DNA of 64,000 nucleotides, taken from contig NC_090319.1 of assembly GCF_040869045.1 (NCBI RefSeq), positions 305,958,998 to 306,022,997 on the forward strand, in the 5' to 3' direction. The stretch comes from Eurosta solidaginis. Lineage: Eukaryota > Arthropoda > Insecta > Diptera > Tephritidae. The notes beneath the pieces are model-generated. The model was not told the origin of the DNA, did no database searches, and saw only the letters and a program-made list of their open reading frames with translations. The position numbers and the translations under genes are program-made. Shown in pieces: positions 55,801 through 64,000 of this stretch; position 1 is the first letter of the stretch; each line of letters starts with the position of its first letter.

Positions 55801-56076
55801 TTTTAATTACAAGATTGATATGAACGTTCTTATACCAACTAGGATAAATCAAAAAAACCAGTGCAAAATGATTTTGATGCAGCCGACGAGCTTTGCGCCA
55901 TTTGTCAGGATTCGTATGCCTCACCAGTGGTATTGGAATGTGGACACATCTTCTGTGATAATTGTGTAACCACTTGGTTTAAGCGGGAGCAAACATGCCC
56001 AATGTGTCGTGCCAAAGTTGGAGATAACCTTGCTTGGCATGATGGTTCCACAACATTTTTTTATCAGCTTTATTAA
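52888..56076 (+). CDS. RNFT: RING finger and transmembrane domain E3 ligase (RNFT1/RNFT2-like), five exons
   Basis: Exons: 52888-54330, 54406-54513, 54622-54676, 54864-54964, 55843-56076; introns of 75, 108, 187 and 878 bp, all GT-AG, all in frame, giving 646 residues. ATG 52888 was chosen; no ATG precedes it in frame. Residues 1-290 are Asn/Ser/Thr-rich and probably disordered. From about 305 come several hydrophobic segments (IPFACILLLKF; LLDIILLQFVMYYV; ISLVALLYYIAV; LITISIKLIITLIPL), then FYRSLVPIRQWL in exon 2 and FSSAYIVLKG in exon 4, a membrane region matching vertebrate RNFT2. The C-terminal C3HC4 RING (587-625) has C587xxC590, C602xH604xxC607xxC610 and C621PMC624; the tail DGSTTFFYQLY is also family-typical. 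Vertebrate RNFTs are ER-membrane ubiquitin ligases linked to protein quality control; the same is inferred here. The N-terminal extension is the least conserved part. Confidence 0.93.
55170..55528 (+). mobile_element. tRNA-derived SINE, copy 3, in intron 4 of the RNFT-like gene
   Basis: Perfect 12-bp target duplication TAAGATTTATTA at 55158-55169 and 55529-55540. A-box-like GCGTGATGGTAGCG and B box GGGTTCAACTCCC are intact. The body matches copies 1 and 2, with a small deletion of the CTCGGCCTTAGAT region near 55485. It lies in the sense orientation, more than 300 bp before the exon-5 acceptor, so it need not disturb splicing. Confidence 0.92.
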
Positions 56077-56942
56077 CTAGTACATTTATTCGACTAGATG
56101 TAGATGTACATATAATAGAAATACTATATGTAATATATTGTAGAAAAAAAGATATGTACCTATATATGTACAAGTAAAAAGTAAAAACATATTAAAATAT
56201 ATACTATAGTACATATGTTAATTTATTTTTTAGATATATGTATTGTACAAAAGAAATTCTGCAACAAGTAACCGTACTTTTCTGAAAGGTGTCATCGCAC
56301 GGACACATTTTTCTGAACAAGCATATAGTAAAGCTTGTCTAGTTTACTTTTTGTTTGCATTTAAAACTTAAACTGGTGACGAGACGTATCTCGACCATGT
56401 GCGTCGCTTCCCAAGGCAGTCGGTTCTATGTACCCGAGCGACTCGGCATTTTTCCCGACCAAGGACTGTCTTTTCAGTGTAACCCCATTTAATTTGCTGC
56501 GTCCTCCCACCATGTGCGCAAAATCCGGAAAATGCCAAGCTTTGGTTTCTAAGGAATATTGATCCTTGTAAAATAAATACCATTTCATACTTTACACTTT
56601 GAAATTCCAAAATTTTTGATGGAGTCATTAGGAAATTGCACCATGTTAATGCATCATATTGCTGAAGATTTACTAGCATTTTGGCGTTTAAACCTGGAGA
56701 ATTGAAGTGTCAATATGTAGTAAATGCTAAATTTTGTATAGGAAGCAATATGGTATAGGGCATCAAAGTTAAAACTTACGAATTTATTCCAACTTGTCCA
56801 AGGATCCCCATTCATTAAGTGCAAATAAAAAGTACCTCAGACGTGCTGGACTACAAGTACGCTTAGCGGAAATAATCTTTATGAAGAATGCTAGGGTTAC
56901 CTATTACTAAGTTCTAATTTTGTCGTACTGTGCTATTATTTC
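56077..56942. other. Intergenic region between convergent genes
   Basis: Contains the 3' UTRs of the RNFT-like gene (plus) and of ARL6IP4 (minus). No canonical AATAAA just after 56076 was identified with confidence. The GC-richer block 56375-56520 (GACGTATCTCGACCATGTGC, CCCGAGCGACTCGG) looks like a dispersed-repeat fragment but has no second copy in the window. Confidence 0.45.
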
Positions 56943-57353
56943 TCAATTTGCCTTTTTGATAATCCCAACTGTATTTTTTTGAAAAATTTCTCCGTCTGTT
57001 TTTGTTGCTAAATTGTTAATTTTTGTATGCTGCTCTTTGGTTACGATTTCTTCCATTACCTCACCATCACCTCTGATGAGGCGTACGCGTCCTGTACTAG
57101 AATCAACAACACGTCTCATTTGGTTTTGACGTTGGTGGTACTCCTCTGGGGTGACAGGTGTATGTGATTTGGTGTTCATCAGTTCTATTGGTATTTCGAA
57201 ACCACTTTCATCATTGATAACTTTTTTCGCTAAATTATTGGTTTTAACTTTTTTCGCTGATTCTACTCCATGTTTCTTGTGTTTGCTTTTACTTTTTTTA
57301 TGCTTATTTTTATGTTTTTTAGATTTTTTCTCACGGCTCCTACCTTTGCCCAT
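56943..57353 (-). CDS. ARL6IP4: ARL6IP4 (SR-25) homologue
   Basis: Complete 136-residue single-exon frame from ATG (57351-57353) to TGA (56943-56945). Residues 1-30 are a Lys/His/Ser tract ([20 protein letters not shown]) of the RS/KH-rich kind that directs proteins to nuclear speckles. The C-terminal half has the family signature: [41 protein letters not shown] and [13 protein letters not shown]6IP4 is a nuclear, speckle-associated protein linked to pre-mRNA splicing and to ARL6 binding. The vertebrate protein is longer because of an expanded Ser/Arg N terminus; this short form looks like the conserved core. A hAT terminal fragment begins 30 bp upstream of the ATG, so the promoter must lie within or beyond it. 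Confidence 0.92.
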   Translation of the reverse strand: MGKGRSREKKSKKHKNKHKKSKSKHKKHGVESAKKVKTNNLAKKVINDESGFEIPIELMNTKSHTPVTPEEYHQRQNQMRRVVDSSTGRVRLIRGDGEVMEEIVTKEQHTKINNLATKTDGEIFQKNTVGIIKKAN

Positions 57354-57382
57354 TTTGTAAACTCTGCTTTGGTATATTTATT

Positions 57383-57456
57383 AGTGATGAACGATATTTC
57401 ACTATCGGTGATTGCATCGCCACGATTGAAAAATCGCCAATAGTGATAGCTATTCA
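57383..57456 (+). mobile_element. hAT left-end fragment next to ARL6IP4
   Basis: TAGTGATGAACGATATTTCA, then TCGGTGATTGCATCGCCACG and ATAGTGATAGCTATT match the left end of the hAT at 32364. Only about 74 bp remain. Confidence 0.78.
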
Positions 57457-57686
57457 TGATTTGAGATTAGCCATCATCCCGTCGCAAAGATCCTGAGCCA
57501 GACAATTAATTTTGCATGTAATAGGGGTTGGATTTTATATAAGGTGCCCCGATTTTCAAACTTTTGTTGATTTTTAGGGGAAGAGGGGGTCTTAAAAATC
57601 ACCAAAATGGAATCCGCAGCTCTAGGAAACTCCTAGTTTGTGAAATATAAGCGTTTAAATTTCCAAATTTAGTAACATTCCAACTT
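57457..57686. other. Repeat fragments upstream of ARL6IP4
   Basis: 57465-57520 is a GAGCCAGACAATTAATTTTG fragment of the 6590 family. The rest holds GGTGCCCCGATTTTCAAAC, mirrored near 60570-60590 (TTGGAAAATCGTGGCACC). Confidence 0.45.
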
Positions 57687-57952
57687 AAAGCTGGAGACAT
57701 TGGTGCTTTATCGGTAACCTTTTTAAGCTGGAGTCATTGGTGCCGTATGTCGTATCGCTGTATCCGTATCCCTAACGTAATCAGCTGTTTATCGTTACGA
57801 CGGTAAACCAAAACCCAATTGGTTGGCTACGATACGGTTACGACCTTAGCGGCACCAATAATCGATTGCATTGATTCTCATAAGGTTGGTCGAATCAGCT
57901 GTAAAAAGGTTACCGATACGGTTACCGATAAAGCACCAATGTCTCCAGCTTA
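57687..57952. mobile_element. MITE, AAGCTGGAG-CATTGGTGC family, rearranged copy
   Basis: Starts with a short extra end (AAAGCTGGAGACATTGGTGC, 57687-57720), then a full copy in opposite orientation to 37441. It ends CTCCAGCTTAA, immediately adjoined by the next copy, so two or more copies are arranged head to head. Confidence 0.75.
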
Positions 57953-58027
57953 ACAGCTGATTCGACCAACCTTATGAGAATCAGTGCAATCGATTATTGG
58001 TGCCGCTAAGGTCGTAACCGTATCGTA

Positions 58028-59151
58028 CAATCTAAAAAGAGTATGTAAAAATGCAAGCTTATTGCTAGTATTTTTTTGTGTAATCTTACAATTTTTTTGC
58101 ATAGTCCCGCACTTAATGTGTATTTTTCTTATTTACACAGCAATGCCACAATCTTACCAACATTTATGCTGTAAAAATACATATAGTTCGCGAAATTACT
58201 AACAACGTTTGTAAGCTAACACAAAGGTGTGTACATTTACAACAAAAGCTTAGTGGACATTGCCGATCGACACCATCTTAACGCGTCGTGTTCATTCGTT
58301 TTAGTCAATCGGCAGTGTACGGTTTATCGGAAAGCGTGAATAATTATTTTAGTGCATAATTATAATTATTATAAGTTATTGTAATATGTAAGTTATTTTT
58401 ACTTTAATAAAAATAATGCTGAAAAATTATGTGTATTGGCAGCAAAACGCCGAGCATAAGTGTAGCGTTTGTGGCTGGTGTTTCGATAGCGTTATCAAAA
58501 TCTTATTCGTATTGCAACTACATAAAATGTATTTGTTTATAATTAAACACCCAGGATTAAGCAAAATAAGTATTTTATAATACCTGTATTAATTTGATAA
58601 TATAGTATATATTAATTCAATTAAAGTGCTTGTATGAATTGAACTGAATTCTGACTGAAAATAAATTTTATTAAAATATCAAAATCTTATTCGTATTGCA
58701 ACTACATAAAATGTATATGTTTATAATTAAACACCCAGGATCAGCAAAATAAGTATTTTATAATACCTGTTTTTTTTTTAAATGCAAATGCATTTAAACA
58801 TATAGATGTTATTAGCTGAAAATACAATCTAATATTTTAAAAAAGGTGGGAAGTGGGTTACAGGGGCTAAGGGGTATGTGGCATTGCGCATATGATAAGT
58901 AAGTTCACTAAAACCGTTGTATATTTTACGCATTTTGAATGGTAATCATTACGCATAAGGTTGGTAAATTCACTAAAATCGTTGTAAAATGTTACGCATT
59001 TTGAATAGTAGTTTTTACGCATGTGTTTAGTAAGGGCTTTACACAGTCTGATAGTAGATATACAATGTGTGTAAATTTGCAATAATTAAGCGAGGCAACT
59101 TTTTTGCTGGCTTAATGTGTGTAGATTTACATGCTTTTTTTTAAGAGTGTA
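58028..59151 (+). mobile_element. TIR element carrying a small BED-finger-like ORF
   Basis: Inserted in the MITE at ...CGTA|. Ends are imperfectly inverted: CAATCTAAAAAGAGTATGTA at the left; the right end reverse-complemented is CACTCTTAAAAAAAAGCATG. Flanks share only TA or GTA, so the target duplication is 2-3 bp. It contains the ORF at 58416-58580 and a direct repeat (58494-58595 and 58675-58775). Superfamily not assigned. Confidence 0.75.
58416..58580 (+). CDS. Small ORF with BED-zinc-finger-like pattern
   Basis: 54-residue frame from ATG 58416 to TAA 58578-58580. It reads MLKNYVYWQQNAEHKCSVCG, then WCFDSVIKILFVLQLHKMYL and FIIKHPGLSK. A W-x(8)-C-x2-C opening followed after about 20 residues by L-x-L-H and then K-H-P-G is the layout of the BED finger of hAT-type transposases and derived proteins. 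The spacing around the two His residues is slightly long, so it may be degraded. It is cut off by TAA where a transposase would continue. The second half is repeated, non-coding, at 58675-58775. More likely a relic than a working protein. Confidence 0.45.
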   Translation: MLKNYVYWQQNAEHKCSVCGWCFDSVIKILFVLQLHKMYLFIIKHPGLSKISIL

Positions 59152-59239
59152 GCCAACCAATTGGGTTTTGGTTTACCGTCGTAACGATAAACAGCTGATT
59201 ACGTTAGGGATACGGATACAGCGATACGACATACGGCAC

Positions 59240-60465
59240 CAATGACTCCGGCTTAAGTCCTGCGCCTATAATTCGGGTCGCACATGTCGATAGCGGTATC
59301 AAAAGACGCGTATTTTCGTCAAGATTCAGAATCCGAAAGCAGAAGCTAAATTTTTTTATCTTGTTTAAAAGTTATTCGCGGAAAACCCGTCGGTACTATT
59401 GTCGCTTTTTTCGTTGTTGCAATTAAACAAAACGAAAACATATGAAAGTGGGGAATAGTGTTGCCAGCTCCTCAACAATATCTTGGTAGAACATTATAAG
59501 GTGGTGGCACGTCGACATTAATGCATACAAACATAACTACCAATGTATCTTATTTTGGTAATTCTATGAATAATTGGTAGTCTAATATTATTTTGCTCGG
59601 GTTTATAATCAGGTTCAGTTGTATGCGTAAAATTGCCTGCAAATAATTGATTCATTCACTGTTTTGACCAATGAAATGCCACTAAAAATTAACTTTTCTT
59701 CTCTTCTCTTCTCTTGTCTTGTCTTGTCTTGACTTGTCTTGTCTTCACTTTCGCCTGCGGCGGTTTTGTTCAACAAATAAAAAAATATTTTGTTCTTCAT
59801 TTCGTATGATAAAACATCACAATTTTTTATAAAAAATCGCACGATTTTTTTTTTATTTTCGCCTGCGGTGCTTTTCTTCAACAAATACAAAAAATTTTAT
59901 TTTTAAATTCGTATGATAACAAAAACAAGCAAATTTTCAATAAAAAATCTCGCAATTTTTTATTAAAAAAATTTCCCATGCGGCGCAAATGTACAACAAA
60001 TAAAAATACCCCTTTTTCTAAATTCTTATCATAAAAAGTTAAAATTTTTGAATTTCTTATCATAAAAAATTTAAATGTTTACTTAAAAATCTTGCGTTTC
60101 GTTAAATTAAGTACATTAATTACATGCTATTCAGAGAATTACAAAAACAAGATACATTGTAGTTTATATTTGTTTGCATTTATGTCGACCTGCCACCACC
60201 ATACAATGTTCTACCAAGATAAAAAGATATTGTTGCGGAGCTGGCTACACTATTCACCACCTTCATATGTTTACGTTTGTTTAATTGCAGCAACGAAGAA
60301 AGCGACTATAGTACCGACCGGTTTTTTGCGAATAGCTTTTAAACCAGTTAAAAAAATTCTGCTTTCGGATTCGAAATCTTGACGAAAATGCGCTTCTTTG
60401 GGTGCCACAAGTTCGATGCGAATTTCAAGTGCAAAACTTAAGTTGTAATATTACCAAATTTCGGA
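59240..60465. mobile_element. Foldback element with roughly 300-bp inverted arms
   Basis: The left arm (about 59245-59585) and right arm (about 60110-60455) are inverted copies. Shared words in the left orientation are CGTCAAGATT, AATCCGAAAGCAGAA, TCGGTACTAT-GTCGCTTT, GCAATTAAACAAA, ATCTTGGTAGAACATT and GGTGGTGGCA. The spacer (59590-60105) holds TCTTGTCTTGTCTTGTCTTG-type and AACAAATAAAAA-type short repeats, with GCCTGCGGCG / GCCTGCGGTG recurring. No transposase. Confidence 0.8.
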
Positions 60466-60604
60466 TTTTAAAAGCTTTTTTTTATAAGCTAAGAGTTTCC
60501 TAGAGTTCCGAATGATTATTTTGTCATTTTTTGGACCCCCTCTACCCCTCAAAAAAAAAAAAATTGGAAAATCGTGGCACCTTATTCAAAATATTCCCCT
60601 TTTG

Positions 60605-61110
60605 GGTAAAAGTCTAGTTGGGGGGTCGACTGCTAATACGTTACCAAAAATATCGAGAGAGGTGTCAAAAGACTCGTATTGACCTCGACAACAATAATCC
60701 GAAGGCGGAAAATACAAATTTTATCTCTGGAGATATTTGCAGTTGAAGTTGGCGATTTTCATGTGGTTGTTGTAATGTTGTTGTACATACAAAAAATTGT
60801 GAACATAAGTGTTGTGCGCGGATATAGTTTTGGTCTCCAAACCGGTGTTGGACCCACCCAGGGTAATTTTTTATAAGCGCGGCCAAAGGCCGCCAACGCA
60901 GAAAGGTATTTTACGCAAAAATATTATGGATACCACCCCCCCTTGTCGGAGGTACCCGCGGGTCGGTTTTTCGGTTTCTCGTTATTATCTTTTGAACGAG
61001 TTAAAATTTTTATTTCTGCCTTCGGATTATTAATACTGATGTCAAGACGCGTCGTTTGACACCTCTCTCGATAGCGTATTAGCAGTCGACCCCTCAACTA
61101 GACTTTTACC
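60605..61110. mobile_element. Non-autonomous TIR element, GGTCGACTGCTAATACG family (copy 2)
   Basis: Left end GGTAAAAGTCTAGTTGGGGG, then GGTCGACTGCTAATACG. The right end reverse-complemented is GGTAAAAGTCTAGTTGAGGG with the same continuation and GAGAGAGGTGTCAAA. The interior matches 42747-43246 (GCGCGGCCAAAGGCCGCCAA; ACCCGCGGGTC). No transposase. Confidence 0.85.
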
Positions 61111-61964
61111 AAATTTTGTTGCAAGCAAATCATAAAAAGCAGAATTTGACATTTGCTTTGGCTAAGGGTGTTGGCACACTTTGCTAGTGAAATTATTTTT
61201 TCCACTGGTTGGTAACTTTTCTAACATTTTTTCGCAATTAAAAACTGCAATATAACAATCGAATACGACACAAAATATGTTAGGAAGTATTTTTGTTGTA
61301 TAGGGAGAATGTTTATAACAGCTTTCGTGAAATTTTGTATGTGAATGGGCAAGACGAAATAAACTTCAATTGCCAAGCCTGAAGCTCCTTCATATATACA
61401 AACGCAACATCTTGGTTGATTGTGGCGATGTTATTGGAATACATAAGCTGGTGTTAAACGCATCTACAAAGAGGATAAATATAATAAGAGCCGTCACTCG
61501 TTATTTTGTGGCGAGTATCTCGCTGGAAATTAAAAAAATGTATGCCGAATGTTGACCCAGAGGGACAGTTATAATTGTCTCGCGCTTATCCATGCCGTGT
61601 AGGCACCTTGTGCAACTGTGATTTTTGGAAAGGATTAAAGAAATAATTAAATACAGTCAGAAAAATAAATACAAGTACCACAGGAAAATGTATAGAAGAC
61701 ATTTATAAATATCTCGCAAAAAAAAAAAAAGTAGCGACTACCTCTCAGTTAACATCGAGTAAATGCCTAAACAATAACGAGTGACGGCTCTTATTATATT
61801 TATCCTCTTTGGCATCTATATGAAAAATGTCATTGTGCAGCGGCCTTAAATGCAACAACAATGATTTGAGCCAGATAAATCCTGTTTGGTTCAATTTGTG
61901 AGCCAGAAAAATAGTGAAAATAATTTGTGGCACACTTTAGAAAAAGCACTTCAACAAATGAAAA
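61111..61964. other. Repeat-rich gene-free region
   Basis: 61130-61345 is a direct repeat of 62280-62590 in shuffled order (GACACAAAATATGTT, GAGAATGTTTATAACAGC, AATTTGACATTTGCTTTGG). 61465-61510 (AGAGGATAAATATAATAAGA) is mirrored at 61765-61810. 61850-61910 is a GAGCCAGATAAATCC fragment. No gene. Confidence 0.5.
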
Positions 61965-62255
61965 ACTTACGACCTTTCAACGTATTGCCGGTACGGAACC
62001 ATTAAGACTAATTCAAAGTGTGAATACGAGATGGCCATTTTATGCGAAAGAAAGATTACACTCCGGCCAAGAAAGTGTTTCTATCGGAACCCGCCTATGG
62101 AAGCAGAGGTAACAGGCGGCGCCTACTCCGCTAGAAGGACCAGGTGGAAAACGATTTAAACTCCCTTGATGTGGCCAATTGGCGCCGGTTGGCAGCGAGA
62201 AGAAGCGACTGGCGCGCCTTGGAGGACGACCATAACAGTTTAAAGGGTTAAGCGC
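61965..62255 (+). mobile_element. RTE-type LINE tail fragment
   Basis: TTTCAACGTATTGCCGG at the start is unassigned; from about 62110 shifted frames spell LRWKDQ-like and NSLDVANWRRLAARRSDWRA, then LEDDHNSLKG and stop. This is the standard C terminus of the RTE-like family that is also present at 35346 on the other strand. Frameshifted and dead. Confidence 0.6.
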
Positions 62256-62597
62256 GAATTAAGTTTTGAGCAAGCAACTAATAAAATAACAATTGAACAG
62301 GACACAAAATATGTTGGCAAGTATATTTCTTGTACAGTGAGAATGTTTATAACAGCGATTCGCAAAGTTATATATGTGAATGGGTAAAAGCTCTGACACA
62401 TAAGCAGATTTTCATATAGATGCGTTCTACTAAATCTTATGCATTATGAGTAGATTGCACGTATTTTTATGGAGAACGGCAGATTGAGTGACACTGGCGC
62501 CATCTGACATGGAAAAATAGCCAACTTCCAAATGTTGTTACAAGCAAATCATAAGAAGAATTTGACATTTGCTTTGGGTAAATGTGCTGGCACACTT
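62256..62597. repeat. Second copy of the 61130-61345 repeat
   Basis: GGACACAAAATATGTTGGCA, GTGAGAATGTTTATAACAGC and CAAGCAAATCATAAGAAG correspond to words at 61257-61340 and 61115-61150. Non-coding. Confidence 0.6.
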
Positions 62598-64000
62598 TAG
62601 GTTAGGTTAGGTTGCAAGGGCTGAGCTGGACACTATGGTAACAGCTCACTACTTAGGCCACCAGTGGGCCCATTGTAATACCCTTTACGGTCTCAAAGAG
62701 GACCCCTACCCTGCCTAAAGCTGGTCAAACCACCTCGTGGAAATTATAAATTTTGCTAGAGCCTTTACTTCATAGCAAGAGACCTCAGCGAGGTCATGTA
62801 GAAAAGGTTTACCAAGGATATCCATCCTATGCCTACTAAGCGCTGGACAATGACAGTGAAGGTGCTGGACGTGTTCACACGAAGCCTGAAAGTGGCCATG
62901 GGTATGCCTACCGAATCATTTCCCCGAAGGATATGGTCGGTGGTGCCTCTTCTGGCCAGCTCGTCTGCTCTGCAATTGCCTTCAATATCCCTGTGCCCAG
63001 GTACCCATATAAGGCTGATACTGAAGTGCTGAGCCATCTCGTTAAGAGATCTGCGGCATTCAGTGACCGACTTTGCGTTGTTGATGAATGAGTCCAGGGC
63101 CTTTAATGCGGCCTGGCTGTCTGAGAAAATAAACACCCGTTTACCATCCTTAGGCATAGACCCTAGATGGTTCACAGCCCTGTGTATTGCCAGCATTTCC
63201 GCTTGGTAAACACTACAGTAATCTGGTAGACGAAAAGAGACCTCTAGACCCATATCCAGCGAAAAGAGGCCTGCTCCCACCTTCCCGTCAAGCTTAGAAC
63301 CATCCGTGAATATGTTGATGGACCCGGTACCGTATGTTGTCTGGTATTCCAGTCTTGTCGCGATGGTATATATATACTATAGGATTTAACGAAGATGTTT
63401 TTTGGCGTGCAGTAGTCAGTGCGCACCGATATTGGGACTGGGGCGTTCGTGCCCAGGATTGTTGGGTGTCCACTAGATCCATTTGACCAGAGATCTGTTT
63501 CTCTTATGCGTAGAACGGCGATGACCGCTATTTCCTTCGCCACCAGGTCAAGAGGTGGAAGGTATAGCATTGTGTTGAGTGCTTCAGATGGAGTGGAGCC
63601 GAGAGCCCCGGTGATGCAGAGCTCCGAACTCCGTTGCACCTTTTGAAGCGTTTTAAGATAGGTAGTTTTAGCTAGTGCAGGCCACCAGACCAAGGCACCA
63701 TAAAGAAGTATCGGGCGCACAATGGCTGTATAAATCCAGTATGTCACCTTGGGGGAGAATGCCCAGGAGGTGCCAATTGCCCTCTTGCAGGTGAACAGCG
63801 CTGCTGCTGCCTTCTTGCATCGCTCCACACGGTCACTCCATAATAGCTTCCTATCCTGAATTACTCCCAAATACTCAACTCGATCGCTAAACGCTAAAAA
63901 CGTACCCCCAATTCTTGGCGGTGTTAGATTTGGTACTTTGTACCGCCTCGTAAGAGGACAAGCGCGGTTTTATCTAGGTTGACTTCCAAGCCTGTGGCTG
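62598..64000 (-). mobile_element. RNase-H-type LINE, another family, running off the window edge
   Basis: Minus strand. The thumb region starts at 63870 (MGVIQDRKLLWSDRVERCKK, IYTAIVRPILLYGALVWWPA, KTLQKVQRSSELCITGALGS). Then TEALN-type linker, and after a frameshift near 63260 an RNase H: SFRLPDYCSVYQAEMLAIHR, VFIFSDSQAALKAL, SLIWVPGHRDIEGNCRADEL, A-R. The first catalytic Asp region (TDGS) lies at the frameshift (KLDGKVGAG). The 3' end has a TTAGGTTAGGTTAGGTTG tail at 62598-62615. The RT catalytic box should lie just beyond 64000. It is distinct from the 25059 family, which reads LDSKVSW where this one reads QDRKLLW. Confidence 0.85.

Larger units (their letters stand above)
57953..59255. 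mobile_element. MITE copy split by a 1.1-kb insertion
   Basis: 57953-58027 matches 37493-37565 (CAGCTGATTCGACCAACCTT ... GTAACCGTATCGTA) and the match resumes at 59152 with GCCAACCAATTGGGTTTTGG. The intact copy at 37441 gives the exact empty site. Confidence 0.88.

Noticed and set aside
62598..62620. TTAGGTTAGGTTAGG resembling insect telomere repeat
   Set aside because: Only a few units, and in every case it is the 3' tail of a LINE (also at 11350, 25058 and 47183). Not a telomere.

Overview
This window looks like a gene-poor, repeat-rich stretch of a higher dipteran (schizophoran fly) genome. A tephritid fruit fly is the best guess, from the style of the repeats and the insect-type genes; no marker in the window fixes the species. 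The DNA is AT-rich, genes have short introns with GTAAG-type donors, and most of the 64 kb is layered transposable-element debris. There are no bacterial or organellar features, no CRISPR and no rRNA.

Only three host genes can be supported. (1) 8553-10286, minus: an intact single-exon gene for a membrane-anchored protein with an ATP-grasp-like body. (2) 52888-56076, plus: a five-exon RNFT1/RNFT2-type RING-finger transmembrane E3 ligase, reconstructed here with every splice junction in frame (646 residues), with a young SINE in intron 4. (3) 56943-57353, minus: an intact single-exon ARL6IP4 (SR-25) homologue, tail-to-tail with gene 2 and carrying a hAT terminal fragment about 30 bp upstream of its ATG.

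Layout. 0-4.7 kb: LINE remnants, a tRNA-derived SINE, an inverted pair of a dispersed repeat and a Helitron 3' end. 4.7-8.5 kb: AT-rich, no gene. 8.5-10.3 kb: the ATP-grasp-like gene. 10.8-12.5 kb: two RNase-H-type LINE fragments and a minus-strand solo LTR. 13.6-17 kb: a Helitron with helicase remnant and internal minisatellite. 17-22 kb: Jockey-like and other LINE remnants. 22-28.2 kb: a large inverted-repeat complex with its own minisatellite, into which an internally deleted LINE (25059-27734, 13-bp target duplication) has inserted. 29-36 kb: LINE remnants, a hAT element holding a PIF/Harbinger derivative, and an RTE-type LINE tail holding an (ACA)n-tailed retroelement with a 14-bp duplication. 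36.4-37 kb: a solo LTR. 37-46 kb: several MITEs (TTAA, TTA and other types), the second SINE and a GTTAAA tandem array. 47-48 kb: a second LINE copy. 49-52.8 kb: mostly unassigned. 52.9-57.4 kb: the RNFT and ARL6IP4 genes. 57.4-62.6 kb: MITEs, one of them split by a 1.1-kb TIR element that carries a small BED-finger-like ORF, then a foldback element. 62.6-64 kb: another LINE running off the edge.

The genes do not form a pathway; this is a eukaryotic intergenic landscape. The points of most interest are the datable nested insertions, the homologous minisatellites inside two different mobile contexts, the RNA hairpin at the end of one retroelement, the BED-finger-like TIR element, and the Harbinger gene whose start codon appears to be split by an intron.
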